Part shown: positions 46,331 through 56,719 of the stretch, in pieces | Position numbering within the stretch: the first letter of the stretch is position 1 | Layout: each line of letters starts with the position of its first letter | Notes under the pieces: generated by a model | What the model was told of the DNA's origin: nothing | Database searches by the model: none | What the model saw: only the letters and a program-made list of their open reading frames with translations | Source: Hyparrhenia diplandra | Lineage: Eukaryota > Streptophyta > Magnoliopsida > Poales > Poaceae | Assembly: GCA_015847255.1 (NCBI GenBank) | Contig: JADLZK010001163.1 | Coordinates: 124,001 to 188,000 of the forward strand | Length of the DNA: 64,000 nucleotides | Direction: 5' to 3' | Position numbers and translations under genes: made by a program

Positions 46331-46599
46331 TCTGAGAAGAGGAGTTATTCCTGCAAATCGCAAGATTCAATTCGAAAGAAAGGAAAAACTTAAAACAAGA
46401 AAAAAATTATGAAGGAAGCGAAGGTAGAAACCTGAGGCGAGATAAGAGAGTAATGCGCAGATGGCATCAGATGGATATGGATCTAATCTTCTCTTTCGAT
46501 CAGGAAGTCAGGATTGGAAGAAGCAAGATGATTGTGCACAGTGAGGAGATGGGGAGAAGAAAGCTGTGCATGCGGGGGGCAGCAGAGGAGAAGAAAAGT

Positions 46600-47060
46600 C
46601 ATCTTTCGACACTGTGGCTAATAGTATAGTGGACCACATTTTTTATTTTAGAAGGTTTTTTGTTTTAATACTTTTTTAGATTACTGTTTTAATATTCCAT
46701 ACATCTCTAACCGTTTGACAAACTGTTCTTGACAAAATTGACAATTTAAACTTGTTAAATCAAAACTCATCTCCAACCGTTTGACTTGGCAAAACTCAAA
46801 TTATGGATCCACACATTAACTACCGGTGTTTTTTTTTTTTGCGAGCTATTCTCTTGTGCAGGCAGAACCCAAAGTATATCGCGCCGGGGAGGGCCGGAGG
46901 TTGTGTAGACAATCCCCACACGCGGGGGAAACAGATCGCGTGTAGACAATTTGGCAAGTTGGCAAATTTTACCAAGCCAATTGCCAAATAGTTGGAGAGG
47001 AGATTTTAAATATTTTAGGAAAATTTAAGGATATCAAGTCTAAATGTCAAACCGTTGTAC
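46600..47060. repeat. Possible fold-back element with CCGTTTGAC motifs
   Basis: CATCTCTAACCGTTTGACAA and CATCTCCAACCGTTTGACTT occur at about 46703 and 46768, with partly inverted counterparts around 46955-47056 (GCCAAATAGTTGGAGAGG, GTCAAACCGTTG). It is probably a MITE; the ends were not fixed. Confidence 0.35.
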
Positions 47061-47371
47061 ATGCTCTTTGGCTTCTCGAGTGGCTCTGCAAAACTGACTC
47101 AATGTCACTGTAGTACCACCGACTCATCATATGCTGGCAGAAACTGATTTTTAAAGTCCTGAACCGATTCATGAAGAATAAAGTAATATATCTATACAGT
47201 GAAACAACAACGAACCAGCCAACCACCCATCTGTTGCCCACAAAAATGAGCTGCAAGTACGAGTAAAACTCCACAAAATAGAAGCAGATAGAAATGCTCT
47301 GCCTCTCCGGTTAATAAAAACACAAACAAATATATAAATTAACTCTCCTTTCCATTTGAGAGAACACAAGC

Positions 47372-47737
47372 ATGGACACATCTTCAAGTGGTGGCTTCAC
47401 AAATTTGTTGAACTCCTCAACCCCATGTCCAGAATTTCAAGGTCCACAAAGTGGCTACAACCGTGGCTACAGCCAGCAGTATACAAACTTCTCTCCACCT
47501 CAGACAAGTCCCCCAGGACCCCCCACGCGTCGAGCTCTGAGCGAACCTCGTACGGCTCGCTGCTGGGGTGGACTGAGCAAAGGGAATAGGCGATGCGGAG
47601 AGCTGAAGTGCGGTTACCGAGATCCGGATGCGCCGCCGTTGGCTACTCATGAAGAGATGGGGAAAGATGGAAACGAGACGTGGGATGAAGGGGATGGAAA
47701 CTTCAACCAAGTCGAGTGGGCCGGGTCCAAAAGCTAA
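47372..47737 (+). pseudogene. Fragment resembling PIF/Harbinger ORF1-type (Myb/SANT-associated) protein
   Basis: ATG is followed by DTSSSGGFTNLLNSSTPCPE, a start often seen in grass transposon-associated Myb/SANT-like proteins. After about 45 residues it turns into unrelated sequence (ALSEPRTARCW onward), and no Myb/SANT helices are present. It is a truncated fragment; the family assignment rests only on the first 40 residues. Confidence 0.35.
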
Positions 47738-47843
47738 AGATGACCGAGTTGACCCACCACTAGAGGATGACCGAGTCGACTCGAAACTGGCTCTTTCTAT
47801 ATTCTTCTTTATTTAGTGAACTGACTCAACCAGTTTGTATGCT

Positions 47844-48192
47844 CTTAGAGCGGGTATAATAATACACCTCGCCTTTGCTTATAGGTAAGCCATGTCAAAG
47901 AAATGCCTAGGTGGAAGAGAGAGAAAAGAGGAAAGAAAACGTGCTTAGCGACAAAACCGACACCAGGCGCTAGCACGCTTCCCTGTGCTTTGTGGGGACC
48001 GCCACTACCTGCTCCCATGCAACTGAGAGAGAGGAGGGGACGAGAGAGGCACTGGTGGGACCCATGTACTATTAAAAAAGAATACTATGTTCTGAAGCAT
48101 GAGGAGCCAAGTTATTGTACAACTAATCTTTTAAGCTTGGCTCTAGATGACATGGCTTAACTTATAGCCAGGCTTATTGTCCTTGCTCTTAG
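47844..48192. mobile_element. MITE with TTAGAGCGGGTATAATAA ends
   Basis: TTAGAGCGGGTATAATAA on the left and TTATTGTCCTTGCTCTTA on the right are imperfect inverted repeats. The inner arms (TTATAGGTAAGCCATGTC / GACATGGCTTAACTTATAG) match as well. The family is common in grasses. No target duplication was fixed. Confidence 0.65.
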
Positions 48193-48429
48193 TTGGAGAA
48201 CCTAAACAATCAGAAGATGGTAAACTGACGATTAGATGTTTTTGTTGGCAGCTTGGCATGGAATATGTTACATTTTTTTTTTTGTTTGGGGCTCAGCATT
48301 CCCTTAGATAGAATTATTCGATTTAAAACTTAATGATACTTCTGTCTTTGCTACCCTCGTCCTCCAATTGTGCCACGAGCTAGGGTAATGTTTTATGAAA
48401 TGGTGATAAGTGGGTTCAAATAAGATGTG

Positions 48430-48664
48430 CTCCCTTGGTCTCTAATTGATCGTCGCCATTGATTTTCATGCCTAACGTTTAACTCAATTTGTATAGAATA
48501 CGTGCACCATTTGTATCTTCAAATAAATTTATTATAAAACTATATTTAAGTATCTATCTAATGTTACTAATTATGCATCGTAAATATTAATATTTTTAAT
48601 ACATATATTAATCAAAGTTGTCTCTTGGGAAACCAACACGATAGATATTTAGGGACAGAGAGAG
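48430..48664. mobile_element. Stowaway-like MITE, diverged
   Basis: CTCCCTTGGTCTCTAATTGA on the left and TATTTAGGGACAGAGAGAG followed by TA on the right, with AACTCAATTTG / ATCAAAGTTG-type inner arms. The left end is less conserved than in the other Stowaway copies. Confidence 0.6.
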
Positions 48665-49227
48665 TAACAATTATTAAAGGATACCTAAAAGTTAAACATG
48701 CTTAACTTTAACCAACAGTATATGCACACGGTTGTGCTTGCCCCAGAACTTCGTCTCATAGGTTACAGTAGCAACAAAGCGCAAACAACTGCAGCTATAG
48801 CTACAGAGAGCACAGCCATACGGGTAATATATTTATGATAAAAAATACAGTTTGAATATATTTTCATAAACTTAGAAGATACAAATATTGCTAATTTTTT
48901 TCCATAAACTTAGTTACATTTAATAATGTGACCAACAAAAATACCATAACAACACTTTAAAAGTAAGAAAGGGAGTAATTTTTAAAAAACATGAAGATTT
49001 TCTTTCCTATAAGCTTGAAGAAATAATTTGTCACAGACTCTCCAACGAAGGCTTTAGAAATTGTTAGCACAACTGGGGCCACACATGGCCTAGTGTTGGT
49101 GGTCCTTAACTCATATTTTTAACCACCAACATTTATATAAAATCCATTGTTGGTATAAATTATATGCACACAATAAAGATAAAGATATTTGATGTGCCGA
49201 CAACATAGAATTACACATATTTGATGT

Positions 49228-50863
49228 TGAAGGCTGCAATAGTGTATGAGAAAGTGTTCTTAAAGTTAGCTGAAGATGACACTAATTATGTTATTGATCT
49301 CTCTCGAAGCAAGAGATGGCTTAGGGCATCCTGATGAAGATGATTGGGACAATGCAAAGAAGATGGAACAATTTCTACAACATTTATATGACCTTAATGT
49401 TTGTATCTCTTCTCTCCAAGTCACCAGTAACACTTTCATGGAAGAGATTGGAGAAGTTCATCCGTTAATTCAACAATGGTTGGCCAGTGAAGATAGTTTG
49501 CAAGTATCAATGGGGACTAAAATGAAGGACAAGTTTGACAAATATTGGTGACTTTGGCACACCAACAGCAAGGACAATGATAAAGGGTAACAACAAGAGC
49601 AAGATTGAGATAAAGGGTGGAGCAAGGGCAAGGGGAAGGAAAAAGGAGAAGGAGAATATCAATTTATTGATATTTGTGGTTGTAGTCCTTGATCCAAGGT
49701 ACATGTTGGGACATAGCCCCACGGCAGGCGGAGGTGTCCAAAGTAACGGTAGAACGCAGGTTGAAAGCCTTCGCTAACTATTCACACTTTATCCAAATCT
49801 TCTATCTACCTTTCAGGAACAAGCTCCAGCTCGAAGGACGCGGAGGTCCCTTCCTCCGCCTCCCCGGACAAGGCGGAGGTCCCTTCCTCCGCCTCCCCGG
49901 ACAGGCGGAGGTCCCTTCCTCCGCCAGCGCCGCGGACCGGCGCCTAAGGCGGCGGAGATGGCTCGCTTCTCGGACCCCTTCTCCACCTCAGAAGGCACCC
50001 GGCGGAGGTCTCAGTGATCGGGCTCAAATGGGGCCAAACGAAGGCCCATCTGGTGAAGGTGGTGCGAGAAGGAGAAGTACGCGAAGGCCCCTAGGGCAGC
50101 AGGCCAAACGAAGGAATATGCTAGGAATATTGGAGGGCAAATCTGTAATCTTGTATTCCTGCTTAATGTAAACTATAAATAGGGGGTAACCTCCCCTTTT
50201 AGATGGTTGGTGAATACCAATTAAAGCCATTTACTATTACATACCATTTCACTTAGTACCCCGGTACTCTCTACTCTCCCCTAGTGCCTCGCATAGGCGG
50301 AGACCCTATTCTCGAGTTGAGAACACCAGTTTCAATAGTACAAGTTGTCTGGGTACAAAAAGATTTATGTTGAAGAAATATTTGGTGAGGAAAAAGGTCA
50401 ATTGGTTTGGGCAACACTTAATTCTTGTGTGACAGAGTTGTTTGAAGAATACAAGAACATGTATGCTCCAAATGAACAAACTACTGAAGCAGTTGATGTT
50501 GAAAAATCTAAGAGAGTACAAGAAGGATTGCTTAAAGAAAAAAATTGCCAAGAAGATGAAATTAAACAATTGTTCTAGTAGCACCAATAAATCTGAAATT
50601 GAGAAATATCTTGGTGAAGAAAGAGAAGACCCAGAGTCGAAACTAGATATTCTTGCTTGGTGGAAAGTCAACTCAAATAGGTTTCCAGTTTTGGGTCACA
50701 TGGCCCGAGATGTGCTTGCTATACCCATCACTACTGTAGTGTCGGAATCTGTTTTTAGCACAGGTGGACGTCTTTTGGATGACTTTCGTACCTCTCTCAC
50801 TCCATTCATGTTAGAATCTCTAGTATGCACACAGGACTGGCTTCGAAGGCCTACGTTGACATA
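49228..50863 (+). pseudogene. hAT (BED-finger, RICESLEEPER-like) transposase relic, split by a solo LTR
   Basis: The left part reads YEKVFLKLAEDD, PDEDDWDNAKKMEQFLQHLY and TSNTFMEEIGEVHPLI, typical of the plant BED/hAT transposase core. The right part holds the hAT C-terminal dimerisation domain (LDILAWWKVNSNRFPVLG, ARDVLAIPITTVVSESVFST, GGRLLDDFRTSLTP). Several frame shifts make it dead. The LTR at 49704-50337 separates LDPRY from KLSGYKK; removing the LTR and one copy of its duplication joins them in frame, so the frame was open at that point when the LTR arrived. The ends of the hAT element were not found. Confidence 0.85.
49704..50337. mobile_element. Solo LTR (634 bp) with GTACA duplication
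   Basis: It begins TGTTGGGACATAGCCCC and ends CAGTTTCAATA (TGTTG/CAATA, one mismatch from the usual inverted termini). GTACA flanks it at 49699-49703 and 50338-50342. It contains three head-to-tail copies of about 32 bp starting CGGAGGTCCCTTCCTCCGCC (49841, 49874, 49906) and a TATAAATAGG box near 50173. No internal retrotransposon domain is present, so it is the product of LTR-LTR recombination. Confidence 0.85.
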
Positions 50864-50879
50864 AAGGAGAGTACAGAGG

Positions 50880-51270
50880 AATTGGAAATAATAGAAAAAG
50901 GTATAATTTTACTTACTGGCTTACATTTGTGAATTTAGTCTTTGTAATATTAAATAAGTAACTATGTTGTACTGTTGTTCCTTTACAGAACGGATAGAAG
51001 AAATTGGTGGCAAAGGAAAAAATAATGATCAGCCATCGGACTCCAAACTCACCAAGCACCACCAGCAATGTGCAGACCTCGACTATGGCTACAGCTCAGC
51101 CCAATGTTGTCTGAGATGTTCAGGTAATCATGCTTTTCAAATATGTGATCCCAAGGTCGGTTCTGAGAAGGTTCCACAAGCTCAACACATGGAGCCACGT
51201 GGCATGGCCGCTCAGCCCCACTGCCATGGCCACCTGGCCGTCCACATCAGTAGGTGGGCCCCACCTTTTT
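50880..51270 (+). other. Possible 3' exon region of the hAT relic
   Basis: After the last transposase residues there is a GTATAAT donor-like site (about 50901) and a TTTACAG acceptor-like site (about 50987). RICESLEEPER-type genes often have such a short trailing intron. The open stretch after it shows no domain. Confidence 0.3.
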
Positions 51271-52720
51271 TGTGAGGTGTTTTCTTTTGTCATTTAGATC
51301 CTTAGAATTTCTACTAATCCTTACGGTTTGGTCCTTTTCTCCTGTTTCTCTGTTTCACCTCTTTTCTACTCTTTTTTCGGATTTTTTTTTGCTACAAAAC
51401 TAGGTATTCAACAAAACTCGTGGAATTCTTTAGAAATAATAATATTTTAGTAGCATTAATCCATTTGTTGATAACATATTTAATAATTAATTTTAGATGT
51501 TATCTACCATCAACATCCACTCAAATGAAAACCAAACCTAACAATAGGGCTCTAAACTAATAATTTCCATAGGTTTTGGTGAATTGTGTGTTTGCATGAC
51601 AAATACATGGAATACATATGAAAAAATTAAAAAGACACAACTCTGAAAGTGTAAACGCAGCATCCACGCTAAGGAAGAAAAAGGAAACTCATCGAGCTTA
51701 CAAATCTGGGTGTAGAATTGGTCCAGCCCACCTCAAGAACTGACCACACAACGACTGTGGCGATGGGGCTAGCCTTGGTGCGGATCCTTACCTCCACCTC
51801 TCAAGCCCACCTTCATCTATATGTGGCATGGAGGCATGCAAAGGTGGTTTAGGCCAGCTTTCATGTTTATTATCTCCTCCAAAGCTAACCTCAGCCCACT
51901 TTATAAGAAGGGGGATAGGCCTCTCTCAAGCATCATTCATCAACCATACACGAGATACACAATGTGACAAGAAGAAGAGGAGAGCTCCCACCTTCATATC
52001 TTAGATTTTGGCTTAGTTTAGGGAGTGAGTAAGGAAGAGAGAGATGAAGAAGTACTAGAGATATATTGGCTACTACCTCTGTACTTGGGGCCCCTTGTAC
52101 ACATGCTAGCTAAACAAAATGTTGAATATATATTGGCTCCCCCTTCACTTGTGCCTCAGCGAGTCTAGAACTATTTGGAGTACAAAGGTTTGTGTTCTTC
52201 TATGTTGGTGAGATCTTGCTTTAGTTAGTCTTGTTTACTATTTACTTGTAGGTTTGTTGTCTGTCCTCATGGAGGATACTCTAGTATAGGAATCCTAATA
52301 AATATGGATAACCCTATACTACACTAGAGTAGTAGTCGATAGCGTAGACATAGTGTCTAGGCTAGATCCTACCTTTGTTTGCCTCGTACACTATGGTTGA
52401 GAGTATGCGATAGGTGATGATAGCATGGTCAGCCCTTGTGATCCCCCATGTCTAGGTATGGCATAGAGCCATATGCCGGGATTGCTTGGCAGACCAAGTG
52501 TGCTCTGCTGCCCAAAGCAAGTCTACAACAACAAATCTATATTAACTTAGGATCTCCATCCTTAGAAAACCTCACTGACCAAACTATCTTTTCTTGTTAT
52601 CTTAGGTGAACTAGTGAACTAGATAAGAGACTTTTACACATTCATTCCTCATGTAAATAGGATATCTTTATTACTTCTAGGTGAAATGCTACAATGATAA
52701 TTTTATGCGCTATTTAATTA
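51271..52720. other. Repeat-derived intergenic sequence
   Basis: No reading frame of note. The text between 52090 and 52560 (leader-like, with a direct TATATTGGCT repeat at 52062 and 52127) reads like the untranslated part of an LTR retrotransposon, but no LTR pair or primer-binding site was found. Confidence 0.3.
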
Positions 52721-52721
52721 C

Positions 52722-52869
52722 TCCTACGTTTCCAAATTATAGTTCATTCGGCTTTTCTAGATACATTTCTTTTTGCTATGCACCTAGTTATATACTATAT
52801 CTCGATGCATAGCAAAAGCAATGCAACTAGAAAAGCCAAAATGACCTACAATTTGGAATAGAGGAAGAA
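52722..52869. mobile_element. Stowaway MITE
   Basis: CTCCTACGTTTCCAAATTAT on the left and AATTTGGAATAGAGGAAG on the right, with long inner arms (CGGCTTTTCTAGATACAT / ATGCAACTAGAAAAGCC and TGCTATGCA / TGCATAGCA). A near-perfect fold-back of about 148 bp. Confidence 0.8.
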
Positions 52870-52879
52870 TTTATGTATG

Positions 52880-54030
52880 CGTTAAGGAATACCAACACCT
52901 AGCACACCGCAAGAACACCCCTATAAGAGCAATGTTGTGCAACAAAGCAGGCATGCTGATCTAATACCGATTCTTCACCGAGAAGCTCGTGAACACCTTC
53001 CAGGAAGACTTGTTGAGGAAACGCACAACAAGGTTGCTCTAGTATGGGGAAATCGACCTAGAACACCACGTTGGACAACAAGAGGCTGGAAGAGTAAAAG
53101 GCAAGTAAAAATAGTAGTGCATTCCTTTAGCAGCAGTCATCCAAGAAATTGGGAAAGCAAAGGCTCAATGCATAGTATCGGACACTATGCTTCCCATCTA
53201 GGTTATGCAAGAGCTTGGCTCCAATTACTGTGAAGTGCCTCTTGAAGAGGTAACTGAAGAACTCCCGATGCAATTAGTCAAAAAATTATTCTAGTAAACC
53301 TGAAGACACCAATGGGCATTGCACCTTCTATAGACTATATTTTTTCTCATGGCTAGGTTAAAGTTTTAGTGATGTGCTTTTGTGAACTTGTTATGTTACT
53401 CTTAGTCTAGCAATCATGCACCTTTCAAATTGAACCAAATGCCACAGGATTCATCACTACCATCACCATGGAGGCTACAACTAATCATGTAGCTTGATGT
53501 TCCATTAACTAAGCGTGTCGTTGCGGAGAATATGTTGCACTATACTTGAAAAGAATTATGCAACACGAATTGATGGTACCATCTAGTAACACTATAGTAT
53601 GTTGCCGTCGGATTTAAGTAATAAGTTTGGATGTGATGAAAGGTAACGAATTGATGTACTTGTCAACATTTAGTACAAAATCATAGTTTTTTTGTTTAGT
53701 AACTGTAAAAATGGATGGGTGAAATTTGTATTAGCATACAAATAAACCGACTGAACCCCACTCTTATAATAAATATAAAAACAACACAAGCACTTAAAAA
53801 TTAAGTGAGGGCTATGATCTATCCCCCCCCCAAAAAAAAAAAAAAATATTGACGTACACTTAAAATACAAGAGTTGGAAAAACATAAACACAAAAAGAGG
53901 TCCACGGGAACCTCACGCTCGGATGGATTCAAAAATTCCATCTTATCCACTCGCCTTTCCCGCACCTCTCAATTTCGCTTTCCTCGGTATACAGAACGAA
54001 GAAAACCTTTAAAAAACACAAAACAAAAAA
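52880..54030. other. Intergenic, no gene supported
   Basis: A short open stretch at about 53205-53295 (QELGSNYCEVPLEEV) could be part of a retroelement polyprotein but is too short to name. There is an A-run at 53831-53846. Confidence 0.3.
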
Positions 54031-54035
54031 TTCTA

Positions 54036-55200
54036 CACTACTACATAGATGATTTTGCAAGACACCACATAAATCTTAACCAATGCAGGATCCTATTTTG
54101 CGCGTCACAGATAATGCTGCCATAGCGGGCATTTTTATTTTCTGAGGTGGGCATTTTTGCCCACCATTGTAAATTGATTTATTGTGGCGGGCAACTTTAA
54201 AAAGTACCTCCACGGAAAATCCCGGTCCAACTAGTCGGGCCCATATTTATCTTCAGCTGGGCCCTTATATAATGGAGACTTAGGGTTTCCACGCCCTCAC
54301 TTATCTCACTCTCAGCCTCCTAAGGGCCCTTGCCCTCACTTTTCTCGCACGCTCCTCCCTCCTCCCGATGGCGCATCACCTCGCGCGTGCATGACGCGGA
54401 TTACTAATGATCGCTCCTCCCTCCTCCCAATGGCGCATCACCTCACGCATGCAGGACGCGGATTACTAATGACCGTCGCTCCCTCCTCCCATGCGCCGGC
54501 TACCACCCCTCTCCCTCCGCCCTATGCATCGGCCGCACGCTCCCCTCCCTCCTACCCAAACGACGACTGTCGCCCCTCCCTCATGACGGTCTAGCTCCTA
54601 AAAATGAGTTCCTACTCAATGGCGTGTGGTGTAGCAGCTACGGTGGCAGCTTCCTCGTCCCTCTTAGATTTAGTGAGGTGGCGATTGGGCTCCCCTCCCT
54701 CTCCAATGACGGTGGTGAGTAGAATAGCGTCGGGCCAGCAGGGGTGTGTATCTACAACGTAGCAGTGAGGAGGCATCCTTCTCCCTATGCATCGAAGGCC
54801 TCCTCCATGAGGCAGGAGATCTCTCTGGCCAATCTGTTGACGATAGCCATTCTGAGGTAGATCTACCCTTGACGATGGTGATGCGAAGGCCGGATCTGGC
54901 CCCAGCGAGGGCGGATCCAGCGTCGTGGCAACTAGAGCTCGGCAGCAACCCCCTTCGCCTACCATAGGCGCTCCTGAGTGGATCTAGCTGTCGCGACCCT
55001 AGTGAATCGATTGGGCTCGATCGGGCTTGCTAGGGTTAAGGTTTATGTTTTATATTTTTAAAATCATTTACCATGGTGGGCACAAAGCACCTATCATGGT
55101 TAATGTGGCATTAACCGTGATCATACCATGGTGGTAGGTGCCTTTGCTCACCATGATAAATGCAAAACACCCACCACCAGAAAGGAATCATGTAGTAGTG
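54036..55200. mobile_element. Non-autonomous CACTA element (1165 bp) with promoter-like cargo
   Basis: The left end CACTACTACATAGATGATTT and the right end AATCATGTAGTAGTG are inverted CACTA-type termini. Flanking triplets are CTA and ATA, an imperfect 3-bp duplication. Subterminal GGTGGGCA / TGCCCACC motifs recur near both ends, as expected for transposase-binding repeats. No transposase is encoded. The core has TTATATAATGGAG (about 54264) followed by AGGGTTT and CT-rich leader-like sequence, then a 62-bp tandem duplication (54361-54422, 54423-54484). The core may be a captured gene 5' end. Confidence 0.78.
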
Positions 55201-56270
55201 ATAACAAAGAGCCTTCACTCTGTGTCGGAGAAGAGGAGGCACCAGTCATAGCGCACGATTGTTGAGGATTGGGGAGAATCAAGCAAACTTATGTGGACAT
55301 AGCTGGAGACCTCATTGGAGAAGGCAAGTTGGGCAGTGACTTCTAGGGATGGATGGTCAGCACTATATGGTCATGCGTGGCCTTGATCTCCCCAAACACG
55401 GCCTTTGCTGCATAGCCTTGTCGGCCTCTTTCCAAGGCCCTGCCACAGGCACTGTCTTGGGAATGGCTGTAGTCCTCATGGACAAGGAGGTCTGGCCCAG
55501 ACTACCTGCTCCCTGGTTGTGGCCTCTACTCCTGCAGCCTCGTTGGCATTACGTTGAGGCCCCTATCGTAGATGATGTCCTAGGATATATGTGTTCTTCA
55601 TGGTCGAGAAACTCAATGTCGTTAGGGAAAATTAGAGCTAATTTAGATGCTGAGTTTTCATTTTATAGGGAGAACATTGGATTGCCGATGAAGCGCAAGA
55701 ACTTGTAGAAGCTGAAGAGAAATCTTTCCCCACTCGGGATGTAGTAGTTTTCAAATCTAAAGGTGAAGTGCTAGGGGCATCAATATCTGAGTCTTTCCAT
55801 GCAGACATGATAGGGGACAGAGAAAATGTGGGCCATATAGGTGAGGTGGCTCGCTGAGGTTTAAGAGCATTTATGTAGTGGGTTCCTCCCATTTAGATAT
55901 ATTTGATTTATAGTATCCATAGGGTTCGTTCTCATGTTACCTAGGAACACTACCATTATCAAGATGAAGAGTACACCTACACTATTATCCGTCACCTCAA
56001 CCAACATTGTTGTGGAATTGTTTATATATCGACACATCCATTCAAAACATACACATTTTTCTAGAAGATCACAAGCAACAATAAAAGGGATCTTACATAA
56101 CAGTGTTTTATCACAAACACCATCAACTAAGACATTAAAATATTACAACATAAGAAACCAAAACAATAAGAGGAAGCATGCAACCACTTCCCTAGTCTAT
56201 TCAACAATATATGATGGTCGATTTAGGATAAATGTCTATTCCAAGCAAAGGTTTATTTGGTTCATGATAT
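55201..56270. other. Intergenic, no gene supported
   Basis: Open frames at 55349-55708 and 55934-56311 carry no recognisable domain. The first (MDGQHYMVMRGLDLPKHG) may be a retroelement or captured fragment. Confidence 0.3.
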
Positions 56271-56276
56271 CAAAAT

Positions 56277-56629
56277 TCAAAATTCAAAGTCCACATCGAG
56301 GCTTGCGATAACATCATCAAAAGAATCACTACCAAGTGGAAGCCGTTTGACATCATGAGACGCGACGAGAGACAAGAGCTTGCTTTGCACGCTTATTTGA
56401 CAAATCCTTTTCCAAATCCCTCCTCAGAACAGCAATTTCCTTCTTATGTGCATTTTGGTGCCCACCACGAGCTTGTGGACTTTTGAAAGTCTTGTTGCAA
56501 AATGAACAATTGTAGAGTGTTTCCACACTCGTGGGTCGCTTATGAACTACTATGTTTAGGCTCTATTCCGGCTCCAAGGGAGACTAAGCCATAGGGATGG
56601 AGACCACTAGGGTTAGCTTTGCCGACCAT
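56277..56629 (-). CDS. Small plant-type C2H2 zinc-finger protein, frame broken twice
   Basis: From ATG 56629 the frame reads VGKANPSGLHPYGLVSLGAG. A one-base shift at an A-run (56555-56557) joins it to a single zinc finger: C-SF-C-NKTFKSPQARGG-H-QNA-H. Plant-type fingers carry QALGGH; here Leu is replaced by Arg. A basic helix-like stretch follows (KKEIAVLRRDLEKDLSNK). A second shift at 56351-56356 (extra base or lost CA pair) leads to a short acidic end, SFDDVIASLDVDFEF, before TGA at 56277. Corrected length is about 116 residues and an exact multiple of three. Such proteins are nuclear transcription regulators of the SUPERMAN/KNUCKLES size class. A TATA box (CTATAAAG, 56701-56708 on the minus strand) lies 72 bp upstream. 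It is either a pseudogene or an error-affected gene. Confidence 0.68.
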
Positions 56630-56700
56630 TGTGTTGTGTTGTGTTGCTATCTCTCCTATCTCTTGCAGTGTGGTAGCTCGAAAGAGAGAAAGAACTCTAC

Positions 56701-56708
56701 TTTATAGG
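56701..56708 (-). promoter_or_regulatory. TATA box of the C2H2 gene
   Basis: On the minus strand this reads CTATAAA, about 72 bp upstream of the ATG at 56629, with a GAGAGATAGCAACACAACAC-type leader between. Confidence 0.55.
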
Positions 56709-56719
56709 CAACTTGAAGA

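Noticed and set aside
49841..49938. Three short repeats considered as an independent minisatellite
   Set aside because: They lie wholly inside the solo LTR and are part of it.
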